Shown here: one piece after another, positions 10,246 to 19,294 of the stretch | How the letters are laid out: each line of letters opens with the position of its first letter | How positions within the stretch are numbered: the stretch's first letter is position 1 | NCBI GenBank assembly: GCA_016415585.1 | Contig: CP066552.1 | Coordinates: forward strand, 3,968,001 to 4,032,000 | DNA: 64,000 bases | Direction of reading: 5' to 3' | Origin: Pectobacterium carotovorum | Lineage (GTDB): Bacteria; Pseudomonadota; Gammaproteobacteria; Enterobacterales; Enterobacteriaceae | The notes under the pieces: model-generated | Database searches by the model: none | The model's input: the letters and a program-made list of their open reading frames with translations, nothing else | Told to the model about the DNA's origin: nothing | Program-made: the position numbers and the translations under genes

Positions 10246-10878
10246 TTATTGCTCTTCTTCTTCCAGACCGGCCTCTTTTCTGAGTACCTCATCCAGCTCA
10301 ACCACGTCGATAGCGACCCGATTGACTGACGATGCATGCAGCAGGCCGCCCAGCGACAGGCCGCCCAACAGACCCACATCCTTTCCCTGACGGCAGATCT
10401 CAACCACGATCATGGAGATATTCTTGCTGCCCTCTTCACGATCTCTTTCCGGCAGTTCAGGGAGATATTCTTCACCTGGCAGCGTTTCACTTTCCGTACA
10501 CAGCGCTTCTGCCGTGCCTCTGCTCAACTGCCAGTGCAGCTCACCGGTCTGACGCACGTTGCTGATTAACAGCTGGTAATTTCCTGCACCTTCCGTTGGC
10601 AACATCGTATCGAGTAGCCCTTGTAGACCTTTCTCATCCAGCTTCTGCTGCATCGCTAATATTGACGAAATAGCGCCCGCACGCTGTTCCATGCGCGTAC
10701 GTTCAAGCCCGACGGTGTAGATATCTGCGCACAGCGACCCAATCGCCAACACAATCGGGAACGCTAACGCCGTTTCTACCGCCGTGGAGGCACGGTGAGA
10801 AAAACAGAAGTGGCGTATCACGCTCAGAAAACGGCTGGTTTTCGATACACGACTGGTTTTCAGTAACCGATCAGTCAT
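10246..10878 (-). CDS. tadF: TadF-like pseudopilin
   Basis: 210 aa from the ATG at 10878. The start forms an ATGACTGA overlap of 8 bp with the tadE stop, typical of translational coupling; an earlier start at 10929 would overlap tadE by 59 bp and is less likely. The segment STAVETALAFPIVLAIG is a prepilin-like hydrophobic helix with a Glu near position +5, preceded by a basic leader. TadF is thought to be processed by TadV and to act with TadE in Flp pilus biogenesis. Assignment to TadF rather than a second TadE rests mainly on gene order. Confidence 0.82.
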   Translation of the reverse strand: MTDRLLKTSRVSKTSRFLSVIRHFCFSHRASTAVETALAFPIVLAIGSLCADIYTVGLERTRMEQRAGAISSILAMQQKLDEKGLQGLLDTMLPTEGAGNYQLLISNVRQTGELHWQLSRGTAEALCTESETLPGEEYLPELPERDREEGSKNISMIVVEICRQGKDVGLLGGLSLGGLLHASSVNRVAIDVVELDEVLRKEAGLEEEEQ

Positions 10879-11443
10879 TGCGCAGTTCCGTCCCAAACAC
10901 ATGTTTGTACTGATAGCGGAAGGTGTCACCCAGCGTTAATACTTCCGGCAACGGCGTAATAAACGCCTTTTTAATCTGCACCGTCACGGACCACACTGGC
11001 AGCGTCGTCGTTTCCTCGCCATTGGGGTTGTCCTGACTGCCATTTCCGTTCGTCAGCCCGCCAAGCTGGCTCAGATTGTCGAAGTGCAACACGCTGACGG
11101 TTAAATCATCTTCTTTGAGGTAGCCGTATCCCGCTTCAACCATGCGCGCCTTTAGACGGGTTCCCATCTGTTCCGCACTGTCCGAGGCGAGGTTATCGAG
11201 GCGGAAAGCCTGCACGGCTTTATCCAGCGCGGCGCTGCCGGCAGCGATTACCAGTCCGATACGCGCCAGTTCAAACAACATCATCACCCCGACCAGCACC
11301 ACTGGTACCAGAAACGCCACTTCCGTCGCAATCACACCGCACGTGCTGCGCCAGTGGCGTTCATGGCGCGGCACGATGCATTGCACTCGGCCTTGCACTA
11401 TGCCCTTATCACGCCACGGGCCGAGGTTACGAAGCCATGCCAT
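10871..11443 (-). CDS. tadE: TadE-like pseudopilin
   Basis: 190 aa. The hydrophobic segment GVIATEVAFLVPVVLVGVMM near residues 36-55 matches the TadE pattern, with the conserved Glu five residues into the processed helix, so it is a likely TadV substrate. The ATG overlaps the tadD stop by one base (TAATG) and its own stop overlaps the tadF start. This gives a tightly coupled tadD-tadE-tadF block. The 35-residue basic leader before the helix is longer than in major pilins. Confidence 0.85.
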   Translation of the reverse strand: MAWLRNLGPWRDKGIVQGRVQCIVPRHERHWRSTCGVIATEVAFLVPVVLVGVMMLFELARIGLVIAAGSAALDKAVQAFRLDNLASDSAEQMGTRLKARMVEAGYGYLKEDDLTVSVLHFDNLSQLGGLTNGNGSQDNPNGEETTTLPVWSVTVQIKKAFITPLPEVLTLGDTFRYQYKHVFGTELRND

Positions 11444-12309
11444 TACTCAGGCATACTCAATTGCAGGCGTTGACGGCTGGATAACAACAGCGCTTCACCG
11501 CGGGATTTATCCTGCTGCATCTGCTGTAAACGCTGATTCAGCTCGTCGATCAGGCCATCAATACGCTGTGGCTGGGCAATGGTTGCCAGCGCGGCACGTG
11601 CGTCATCGTCTCTGCCGCCAGAGAGGTAGGCCAGCGCCAGATTCAGTCTGCCGGTTGCGTTACTCTCATCCACCGAACGCAGCAGAGAAATCGCCTTGTC
11701 TGCGTTGCCACTTGCCAGCCATGAGAGCGCCAGATTGTTGAGTGCCGCGACATCTGCCGGGTTTATCTGCAACGCTTTTTCAAACAGCTGACGCGCTTCT
11801 GCATGTTTGCCTGAGGCATCCATCACCACGCCCATACCATTGAGTGCACCCGCGTCATTCGGCTGTGCTTTCAGTGCACAGGCAAAGTCGGTTTGCGCCA
11901 TCGCATTACGTCCCAATGCCAGCTGCGCACGGCCCATTCCCAAACACACTGCCAACGCTTCTTCCGGCGTCATTTTATTGGTATCACCGCCCAGCGCCTG
12001 ACGTGCTCGTCCGTACAGCTCCAGCGTTTGCTGCGGTGAACGCGCCAGAGCCGCAACGCTGGCATACTCCAGCATCTCTGCGCCTTTCAGCGCATCGCGG
12101 CTGTCGAGGCGCGCGTACACTTCCGTCGCGGCTTCAACACGCCCTTGATCGCGCAGCAAGCGTGCTAAACGCAGGCCTTCATCTTTACTGCCTTTAATCG
12201 CCATCGAGCTGCTGCATCCCGCCAGCACGGTACTGACAATCAGCAGTGCCAGCATGGGCGCGCCGCGCTTAAGTTTTGCTACCAGATCAACCATCTTCGA
12301 TAACTCCAT
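11443..12309 (-). CDS. tadD: TadD tetratricopeptide lipoprotein
   Basis: 288 aa. A lipoprotein signal ends in LAGC (Cys about residue 32). The mature part is built of TPR helices, for example AGALNGMGVVMDASGKHAEA and a following repeat with DVAALNNLALSWLASGN. TadD is an outer-membrane-associated lipoprotein in Tad systems, thought to help place or multimerise the RcpA secretin. It follows tadC after an 89-bp AT-rich gap (12310-12398) that holds no gene and overlaps tadE by one base. Confidence 0.9.
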   Translation of the reverse strand: MELSKMVDLVAKLKRGAPMLALLIVSTVLAGCSSSMAIKGSKDEGLRLARLLRDQGRVEAATEVYARLDSRDALKGAEMLEYASVAALARSPQQTLELYGRARQALGGDTNKMTPEEALAVCLGMGRAQLALGRNAMAQTDFACALKAQPNDAGALNGMGVVMDASGKHAEARQLFEKALQINPADVAALNNLALSWLASGNADKAISLLRSVDESNATGRLNLALAYLSGGRDDDARAALATIAQPQRIDGLIDELNQRLQQMQQDKSRGEALLLSSRQRLQLSMPE

Positions 12310-12398
12310 CGGTTGTAACCGTTGTGATTTCCGGCTGATACCGGGAATCGATGCTTTTAAAATAAATGCATTAAAATCAATTGGTTAAAAATAAAATG

Positions 12399-13358
12399 CT
12401 ACTGCGCCAGCAGGCGGATCACTCGCACCAGTGCAGGCGATGCCATAATGGCGATAATCGGTGGCAGAATCAGCGCCATCAATGGCACGCTCAGCTGCGC
12501 AGGCAATTTACCCGCTTTCTCTTCCAGCCCCAGAATCAGCGTCTTGCGGCTTTCATCCGCAATCGTACGCAGCGCCTGAGACAGCGGTGTACCGTAGCGC
12601 TCCGCCTGAATCAGCGTCGCCACCATACTTTCGATCTCGCTGACGCGGGTACGCTCTGCCAGATGCTTCATCGCCAGCGTACGATCTGACAGGATCTGCA
12701 ATTCGGCAGCGGTGTAATGCAGTTCATCTGCCATTTCCGGTGAAGACAGCCCCAGTTCTTTCGATACCACCTGCAACACGCGTCCGATAGGCAGACCGGC
12801 TTCGGCGCAGACCACCATCAGATCCAGCGCATCCGGCACCGCACGCGCCAGCTTTTCGCCCCGGCTTGCCGCGCGCCATTTCAGCCACCACTCGGGCACC
12901 ATCGAACCGACAAAGAAGCCAATCAGCCCCGCAGCTACGCCCGTCAGGCCCGCACGGTCAGCAGGTGGCAACCATCCCCACACCAGCGCGATAGCGAACA
13001 ACGCCCCAGCGGCAAATTTTCCCATGACCAGCCAGCCTACCGCTTCGCTGCGGCGGATCCCGGCCAGATCCAGCAGGCGGCGCAGATTGCGGCGATCGCG
13101 ATCCGATCCCGACAAACGCTCGCCCTGCGTGGCAATTGGTTGCAACAGCTTTTCCAGCAGGGGAGAGAGTGTTGCTCCCTGGCCTCTCAGGATATTTTCC
13201 TGAGAAGCCGCCTCTGTCGAGGCAACGGGCAGATGCCCACGCATACGAATTTCCAACTGCTTGTATTGCTGCGCTTTATGCTGTGTACGTGCAAGGTAAA
13301 TCCCGGCCACCATCAGCACGAGCGCCAGCAGCAGTAAGGGGTCGTCAAATACCGTCAT
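12399..13358 (-). CDS. tadC: TadC inner-membrane platform protein
   Basis: 319 aa. It has hydrophobic helices at the N-terminus, around residues 110-150 and at the C-terminus, with a type II secretion system F domain between (DALDLMVVCAEAGLPIGRVL and TRVSEIESMVATLIQAERYG). TadC pairs with TadB to form the membrane platform on which the TadA motor acts. It starts 14 bp after the tadB stop. Confidence 0.92.
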   Translation of the reverse strand: MTVFDDPLLLLALVLMVAGIYLARTQHKAQQYKQLEIRMRGHLPVASTEAASQENILRGQGATLSPLLEKLLQPIATQGERLSGSDRDRRNLRRLLDLAGIRRSEAVGWLVMGKFAAGALFAIALVWGWLPPADRAGLTGVAAGLIGFFVGSMVPEWWLKWRAASRGEKLARAVPDALDLMVVCAEAGLPIGRVLQVVSKELGLSSPEMADELHYTAAELQILSDRTLAMKHLAERTRVSEIESMVATLIQAERYGTPLSQALRTIADESRKTLILGLEEKAGKLPAQLSVPLMALILPPIIAIMASPALVRVIRLLAQ

Positions 13359-13372
13359 GAATGGCTCTCCCT

Positions 13373-14353
13373 TTACCCTATCCGCTTAACCATAACGTGC
13401 GTGATCAACATGCCGGCCGAGACGCTGCACAAGGCGTAAATCAGTACCGTCGTTCCCACCGGATCGGAGAACAAGAAACTGAAATCCTCCGGTGACTTCA
13501 TGTACAGATAAGCCAGACAGCCTGGGAACAGCGCAGCGACAATCTTGGCAGACGCACGCGCTTCCGACGTTTTGGATTGCACTTTCAGTTGCAGTTCCCG
13601 CCGTTCACGCAGCGTAGCGGACAGACGCTCCAGCGTTTCCCCCAATCGCCCACCCGCTTCCTGATTGATGATCAGAATCACCACGAAAAAGCGGTATTCG
13701 GACATCGGCACCCGTGTCGCCGAGGCCTGGATCACCTGACGCAGCGGAATCCCCAACCGCAGCCAGTGATCGATCGTCTTGAATTCATTCGCCAGCGGCC
13801 CAGTCAGGTGCTCAGCGACAATCGAGAAGGTATTTGCCACGGGCACACCGGCACGGCAGCTGCGGGTAATGGCATCAATGGCTTCCGGCAAGCTCTCGCG
13901 CAGCGCTTTCAGGTGTTTTTGCAGCGTCGAACGAAATAACAGCATGCCGATACTGATAAACAGCACCAGCGTAAATATCAGCCCCATCGTGAGCGGCAGC
14001 AGGGTTCGTTGCCCCAGGATCATGCCGAGTATCAGGCTCACCGCCGCCAGCGAAAGGGAACGCTGAAGCAGGTTCTTTTTCCAGCCGATGAACGTCATCT
14101 GCGCCCAGAGGATCGCCAGCCAGCGCCCAATCACAGGGACACCCATCAGCGGCGTGGCGATCTCATCGCGCAGAATGGAATCAGACGCCACGGCGACAGC
14201 CGATGGGCTGACCTCGTTCAAAATCTGCTGCCAGCGCTGTTCACGCTGCATGCGCTGCTGCCGTGATTTTCTCCAGGCGTTGGCCGCCAACAGCAGCATC
14301 AGCACGCTGCCAAACACCAGCAGCGTAATCAGATTCAGGCGTAAATCACTCAT
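13373..14353 (-). CDS. tadB: TadB inner-membrane platform protein
   Basis: 326 aa, GspF/PilC-like. An N-terminal helix is followed by a central pair of helices (SLILGMILGQRTLLPLTMGL region), the T2SF domain (LPEAIDAITRSCRAGVPVAN; INQEAGGRLGETLERLSATL) and a C-terminal membrane helix. It is the partner of TadC in the pilus platform. It lies 17 bp downstream of tadA and 14 bp upstream of tadC, consistent with one operon. Confidence 0.92.
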   Translation of the reverse strand: MSDLRLNLITLLVFGSVLMLLLAANAWRKSRQQRMQREQRWQQILNEVSPSAVAVASDSILRDEIATPLMGVPVIGRWLAILWAQMTFIGWKKNLLQRSLSLAAVSLILGMILGQRTLLPLTMGLIFTLVLFISIGMLLFRSTLQKHLKALRESLPEAIDAITRSCRAGVPVANTFSIVAEHLTGPLANEFKTIDHWLRLGIPLRQVIQASATRVPMSEYRFFVVILIINQEAGGRLGETLERLSATLRERRELQLKVQSKTSEARASAKIVAALFPGCLAYLYMKSPEDFSFLFSDPVGTTVLIYALCSVSAGMLITHVMVKRIG

Positions 14354-14370
14354 CGCGTCTCCTCAGCCCG

Positions 14371-15774
14371 TCACTGCGCATCGAACAGATGCGCTTTATC
14401 GCTGTAGAACTGCGGGCGCTGAATGTGCTGAACATATTCACCCGTCAACAGACCTTGTCCATCCATCCCCTGAATGTTGAAGCTGAACAGATCCTGAAGC
14501 TGGATCACTTCGTTCTCCATGCCACACACTTCGGTAATGGACACCACGCGGCGCATGCCGTCGCGCATACGTTCGATCTGCACGATCAGGTGCACCGCGC
14601 TGGCGATCTGACGGCGGATCGCCATCAGCGGCAGCTGCATGTTGGCCATCATCACCATGTTTTCCAGACGCTGTATCGCGTCACGCGAGGTATTGGCGTG
14701 CACCGTACACAGCGAACCGTCGTGGCCCGTGTTCATTGCCTGCAACATGTCGAAGCTCTCACCGCCGCGCACCTCACCCAGAATGATACGGTCTGGGCGC
14801 ATACGCAGGGCGTTACGCATCAGATCGCGCTGGTCGACGCGGCCAGTGCCTTCGGCGCTGACAGGACGGGTTTCCAGCCTCACCACGTGTTCTTGCTGCA
14901 ATTGCAGTTCGGCGGCATCTTCAATGGTGATGATGCGATCGGTGATGCCGATTTTCTGCGACAGCGCATTCAGTAAGGTGGTTTTACCCGCCCCCGTTCC
15001 GCCGGAGACGATCACGTTAACGCGCGCCTGCATCGCTTTATTCAAGACATCCGCCATCGCGTAAGACATGCAGCGGCGCTCTGCCAGCATTTCCAGCGAC
15101 AGGTTGCGGCGCATAAATTTACGGATTGATATCGTGGTGCCGTCGATCGCCAGCGGATAGGTGATGACGTTAACGCGGCTACCGTCCGGCAGACGCGCAT
15201 CCACCATCGGACTGGCTTCGTCGATACGACGCCCCACCGCGGCGGCAATACGCTGCGCGGTGTTAAACACATGCTCTTCATCAATGAAGGTAATCGGCGA
15301 CAGTTCCAGCTTGCCAAAGCGCTCAACAAACACCTGACCAGCACCGTTGACCAAAATATCGTTGACTGTGTCATCCGACAGCAGCGGCTGGATCGGCCCG
15401 ATCCCGGTCATTTCATCCAGCATTTCGGCGGCGATGGCTTCTTCTTCCTGCCGGGAAAGCTGTAAGCGTTGCTCATCACAGATGCGGCGGATCACCGTTT
15501 CGATCTGCACTAACAGCTTGTCACGCCCCATCATCGCCGCTTTACCCGCGTCGATCTGATCGTAGAGCTGTGCGCGGATAATCCGACGCTGGCTGGTCCG
15601 GTTGTCCGTCTGGCGGGCAGCCGGTGAAGCTCCAGAAGACGTGTTCGCCGCAGGCTGTGTGCGGTTCTCCGCAGCCGGACGCGTTTTCAGTTCTGCCACG
15701 TTGGCAGCAGGCGCAGGCTGAGGCGTACTTTTTCCTGCTTCACTTTTTTGCAGGTTATTCTTGCGAATCAACAT
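14371..15774 (-). CDS. tadA: TadA/CpaF pilus assembly ATPase
   Basis: 467 aa from the ATG at 15774 (an in-frame TTG at 15789 is the alternative). The N-terminus is a low-complexity Pro/Ala linker. The CpaF core follows with Walker A GGTGAGKTT near residue 260, an Asp-box region (GEVRGGESFDML) and the His-box HDGSLCTVHANTS. It is a cytoplasmic hexameric secretion ATPase that powers Flp pilus extension, and retraction in some Tad systems. It follows tadZ after 79 bp and precedes tadB by 17 bp. Length fits the family. Confidence 0.95.
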   Translation of the reverse strand: MLIRKNNLQKSEAGKSTPQPAPAANVAELKTRPAAENRTQPAANTSSGASPAARQTDNRTSQRRIIRAQLYDQIDAGKAAMMGRDKLLVQIETVIRRICDEQRLQLSRQEEEAIAAEMLDEMTGIGPIQPLLSDDTVNDILVNGAGQVFVERFGKLELSPITFIDEEHVFNTAQRIAAAVGRRIDEASPMVDARLPDGSRVNVITYPLAIDGTTISIRKFMRRNLSLEMLAERRCMSYAMADVLNKAMQARVNVIVSGGTGAGKTTLLNALSQKIGITDRIITIEDAAELQLQQEHVVRLETRPVSAEGTGRVDQRDLMRNALRMRPDRIILGEVRGGESFDMLQAMNTGHDGSLCTVHANTSRDAIQRLENMVMMANMQLPLMAIRRQIASAVHLIVQIERMRDGMRRVVSITEVCGMENEVIQLQDLFSFNIQGMDGQGLLTGEYVQHIQRPQFYSDKAHLFDAQ

Positions 15775-15853
15775 AATCCTGAACCCCAAAAAACAGTCCG
15801 TAACCCTAAAATAGTCCGTTAACCTTTAAGAAAACGGTGCACGCTAAACATCA

Positions 15854-17053
15854 TCACGCGCGTTTTAACCAACGCGAAAACCAGCGTTTTTCTGCTGGTC
15901 GAGCGCGTACGCCACAGGCCAGATCGACCAGTTGGCGTAATCCCTGCTGGAAAGCAGGTGCCACAGCCAGATTCAGTGCACCGAGCGTCAGGCTCTGCGA
16001 CAGCGCGTGGCCCGCATTCGGCAGCACGACATCAATCTTCCGGCCGGTAAATTGTTCAAACTGATCGCGGCTTAACGGCGCGGTCGTAGCAAAACGGCTC
16101 TGGTTATGCACCAGCAACAGGCGTTGTCCTTCGCTTTCATCGCCGATCTCATTCAGCACGCGCCGCACATTACGCGCATCCTGAAGCGTCAATTCCGTCA
16201 CGATGATGCGCAGATCCGCGTAAGTCAGCACGTCCAGCGCACCGGTTGGGTAGCTACTAGGCAGATCCCAAATCACCTGATTGAACATGCGGCACAGCGC
16301 ACCACCGAGATTAAGCACGTTATCCACGTCAACCGGAGCCAATTCCCCCAGTTCCGGCTTCTGTGCCAGCAGGTGCAGACGGGTATCCACGCGCAGCATG
16401 GCACGCTGTAATAGTCGGGTATCCAGTTCCTGCGTCCCCAACACCGCCGCCAGACCCGCGTCATCGGTTTGCCCCTGCAACAGCAGTTGGTCGCCGTTAC
16501 GACGGTCAAAATCCACCAGTGCCACAGGCAAGTGACGCTCGCCGGACAGCAGGCGACTCAGCCCCATCGCCACGGTACTTGCGCCGCTTCCGCCGCTGGC
16601 GCTGACGATAGCAATCGTTCTGCCCATGCGGGCATATTCTGGCCCAGCCTGTTGGCCTTCACACTTCGCCAGCGTTGCCGCCAGCAGATCCAGCGTGAGC
16701 GGCTTCACCAGATAGTCCACCACGCCCGCCTGAAGCAGTGCGCGATACAAACCGACATCCTGCTCTTTGCCTATCGCAATCACCTGACTGGTGGGGCCGC
16801 AAACGCTCAGCAGTTCTTCCAGTGCCGGAAGTGGCCAGTGCGCTCCTTCCAGGTCCACCAGTAAAATACGCGGCGGGACATTCAGCTCGCACCATTGGCG
16901 AGCCGCGGCGATACCGCCAGACATCACCGGAACATCCAGCTGTTTCAGACGGGTGAAGAGATCGCTGAGGTCAGCCACATCGCGTACGTCATTGGCGAAT
17001 GCCACCAGCGGTAGCGCCAGCTCTTCACCATCGTTAGGGGTAATTTCACTCAT
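15854..17053 (-). CDS. tadZ: TadZ/CpaE polar localisation protein, ParA/MinD-like
   Basis: 399 aa. The first ~130 residues look like an atypical receiver domain, and the rest is a ParA/MinD-type P-loop domain (TIAIVSASGGSGASTVAMG). The deviant Walker A lacks both usual lysines (S in place of the signature Lys, A in place of the P-loop Lys). Divergent P-loops are known in TadZ proteins, so the role is probably in positioning the Tad machine rather than strong ATP hydrolysis. It lies between the CpaD-type lipoprotein gene (14 bp upstream) and tadA. Confidence 0.88.
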   Translation of the reverse strand: MSEITPNDGEELALPLVAFANDVRDVADLSDLFTRLKQLDVPVMSGGIAAARQWCELNVPPRILLVDLEGAHWPLPALEELLSVCGPTSQVIAIGKEQDVGLYRALLQAGVVDYLVKPLTLDLLAATLAKCEGQQAGPEYARMGRTIAIVSASGGSGASTVAMGLSRLLSGERHLPVALVDFDRRNGDQLLLQGQTDDAGLAAVLGTQELDTRLLQRAMLRVDTRLHLLAQKPELGELAPVDVDNVLNLGGALCRMFNQVIWDLPSSYPTGALDVLTYADLRIIVTELTLQDARNVRRVLNEIGDESEGQRLLLVHNQSRFATTAPLSRDQFEQFTGRKIDVVLPNAGHALSQSLTLGALNLAVAPAFQQGLRQLVDLACGVRARPAEKRWFSRWLKRA

Positions 17054-17067
17054 GGAATGTCACGCCC

Positions 17068-17754
17068 TTAATCTTCTTCAAAGTTAATGTCGATGAGCTC
17101 TTTCACTTCATCTTTGTGATAGCGTTCGATGCTATTGACCGCCGCCACGCCATCCGCACTATCCAGCGCTTTCGCCTGAATCAGATCGCGTGGTTCGGCG
17201 ACCATCATCGCCAGATTGTTTTGCGTAGCGCAGCCGAGAGAACCCATCGCCTCATAGGGCTTCACCATCAACTGATTGGGGTCATTGATCGTGCAGCGGG
17301 TGGTTTTGACCACCAGCGCCTCGGAGATCACTTCCAAATCGCCATTCTGTCCACTCGCCGTAGAACGGCGCATCTGTTTCACATTCTGTGCATTAGCACC
17401 GGCGTTTTTCAGCACGGTAACCAGTCGCCCTGCCATCTGCTCGCCGCTCGCGCTGTGTGGGATAAGCGTCAGCGTCTGGGCGGAGAGCCGTCCCTGATCT
17501 TTCAACATGATATTGAGTTGTCTCAGGGATTCAGGAAGGAAACCCCGCCCGTTCGGTGCAACCAGTAACGGCACTGACACCGATGAAGGCTGAACGGCAA
17601 TAGGTTGAAGCCCTGGCTGATCAAAGCGCTGCATACGTACGTCGTTAATCGGCTTATTCCATCCGCATCCTGCCAGCAGAACAACGGCGGTAAGCACTGC
17701 CACACGCATGTGCAGTGGGCGGAGCAGAGGGTGACGGTTGTTGATCGTTTTCAT
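17068..17754 (-). CDS. cpaD: CpaD-type pilus lipoprotein (RcpB position)
   Basis: 228 aa. A basic N-terminus and hydrophobic helix end in a lipobox LLAGC. The C-terminal motif LGCATQNNLAMMVAEPRDL is the hallmark of the CpaD family, outer-membrane lipoproteins needed for stability of the Tad secretin. Gene order (after rcpA, before tadZ) is that of rcpB in other Tad loci. The ATG at 17754 gives a typical lipoprotein signal; Met16 is a possible alternative. Confidence 0.85.
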   Translation of the reverse strand: MKTINNRHPLLRPLHMRVAVLTAVVLLAGCGWNKPINDVRMQRFDQPGLQPIAVQPSSVSVPLLVAPNGRGFLPESLRQLNIMLKDQGRLSAQTLTLIPHSASGEQMAGRLVTVLKNAGANAQNVKQMRRSTASGQNGDLEVISEALVVKTTRCTINDPNQLMVKPYEAMGSLGCATQNNLAMMVAEPRDLIQAKALDSADGVAAVNSIERYHKDEVKELIDINFEED

Positions 17755-17775
17755 GTTTTATTGCCCCTCGCGGAC

Positions 17776-19215
17776 TCAGTAGAGATAGCCGATAGATGCA
17801 GAACGCGGCATAGACGAATCCAGCATTTTTACGCCTTGTCCCGGCGTCTGGAGATCGCCCGCGTTAACGGGCTCAACGACATAGGCGGTCGCGATAATCA
17901 CCAATTCCGTTTCTTCCTGACTGGTGGATTCGCTTTCAAACAGGCGGCCAAACATCGGGACACTACTTAATCCCGGCACGCCGTTGATCGTCTGGCTACC
18001 GGCGCTACGCAGCATGCCCGCCAGTGCAAAGCTCTGTCCGCTGGCCAGCTCTACCGTGGTATCCGCACGGCGTACCGTTAATGCCGGAATACGCGATCCA
18101 CCTTCCAACTGTACGGAACCGACGTCGGTCAGCTCACTGACTTCCGGCGCAATGTGCAGACTGATGCGATTGGCAGAGAGCAGCGTTGGCGTCATGCGCA
18201 GAATCACACCGTAGGATTTGTAATCGATGCTGACGCTGTTATTGGTGATCAGAACGATTGGCACTTCACCACCTGCCGCAAACGCCGCCGTTTCGCCTGA
18301 CATCGCCGTCAGGTTAGGTTCAGCCAATACCGTTGCCATGCCCTGCTGGTTCATCGCGGTTAACAATCCGCTCAGTCTGGAACGGCCGAAGTTCAGGAAG
18401 CCCGCATCCGTTGGGTTAGCAAATCTCCCCGTCGTGGCGTTGAACAAGTTAAGACGCGATCCGCTGCCTGCGGTCATGTTGCCGCTACCGGTGCTCAGCG
18501 ATGCTGCCCAGTTGAAGCCCAGTTCGCTTGTTAACTTGCGGGACACTTCCACCACGCGCACCTGAATATTGATTTGCGAAGGCGTTTTGATTTTGAGCTG
18601 GTTGATGACTTTGCCGGAGGATTCGCTGGAGCCTGGCAGTCTTTCGCCACCGCCTCCACCACCCTGCCCGCCGCCGCCGGAGGACGCGCTGATATAAGCC
18701 TGTATGCTGTCGATCACGCGCTTGGCGTCCTGCGGGGTATCGACGCTGCCGCGCACAATCACGCCGCTGGGAATCGAGGCTTCCAGTTGGATATCCGCAC
18801 CGGGGAATTCACGCTTCATGCGTTCACCCAGCGCTTTCAAATCATGCTCAGACACTAGACGAATGGCGTTGATCACATTGCCATTTTCATCCATCGCGTA
18901 GAGCGTAGTAGTACCGACGCTTTTAGCGTAGACAAACAGATTACCCGGTGAAGGCAGTTCAAAACTGGCAATATTCGGATCGGCCACCAGCACGCTGTCC
19001 GGCAGCGCATCAAGGTGCAGTAACCGTCCCTGATTCACGGTCAGTCGCACCTCATCGGTGACTGGTGCTACTGATACACCGGCAGCCAGCGTAGTCGCAG
19101 GCAACATCATCGTCGTCAGCGTGACAGGCAATACTGCATTAAACAGGCCAGCGGCCAGCAATCGTTTGCACGTACCCCGAAAGTCCGATTTCAAAAACAG
19201 CGAAAACATCGTCAT
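17776..19215 (-). CDS. rcpA: RcpA/CpaC outer-membrane secretin of the Tad pilus
   Basis: 479 aa. It has a signal peptide (cleavage probably after TTLAAG), a pilus-formation N-terminal domain (LLHLDALPDSVLVADPNIAS), a BON-like domain (GVIVRGSVDTPQDAKRVIDS) and the secretin domain (VLAEPNLTAMSGETAAFAAG; VPMFGRLFESEST). A short Gly-rich linker near residue 180 separates the BON and secretin parts. It forms the outer-membrane pore through which the Flp pilus leaves. It lies 79 bp after rcpC and 21 bp before the lipoprotein gene. Confidence 0.94.
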   Translation of the reverse strand: MTMFSLFLKSDFRGTCKRLLAAGLFNAVLPVTLTTMMLPATTLAAGVSVAPVTDEVRLTVNQGRLLHLDALPDSVLVADPNIASFELPSPGNLFVYAKSVGTTTLYAMDENGNVINAIRLVSEHDLKALGERMKREFPGADIQLEASIPSGVIVRGSVDTPQDAKRVIDSIQAYISASSGGGGQGGGGGGERLPGSSESSGKVINQLKIKTPSQINIQVRVVEVSRKLTSELGFNWAASLSTGSGNMTAGSGSRLNLFNATTGRFANPTDAGFLNFGRSRLSGLLTAMNQQGMATVLAEPNLTAMSGETAAFAAGGEVPIVLITNNSVSIDYKSYGVILRMTPTLLSANRISLHIAPEVSELTDVGSVQLEGGSRIPALTVRRADTTVELASGQSFALAGMLRSAGSQTINGVPGLSSVPMFGRLFESESTSQEETELVIIATAYVVEPVNAGDLQTPGQGVKMLDSSMPRSASIGYLY

Positions 19216-19294
19216 TTACTTAATTCCGTAATGGGCTTCATTTTTCCATGAGCAACTTGCGGCATCCCGCAGGCTGTCAGATTGCGTGTTCTTC

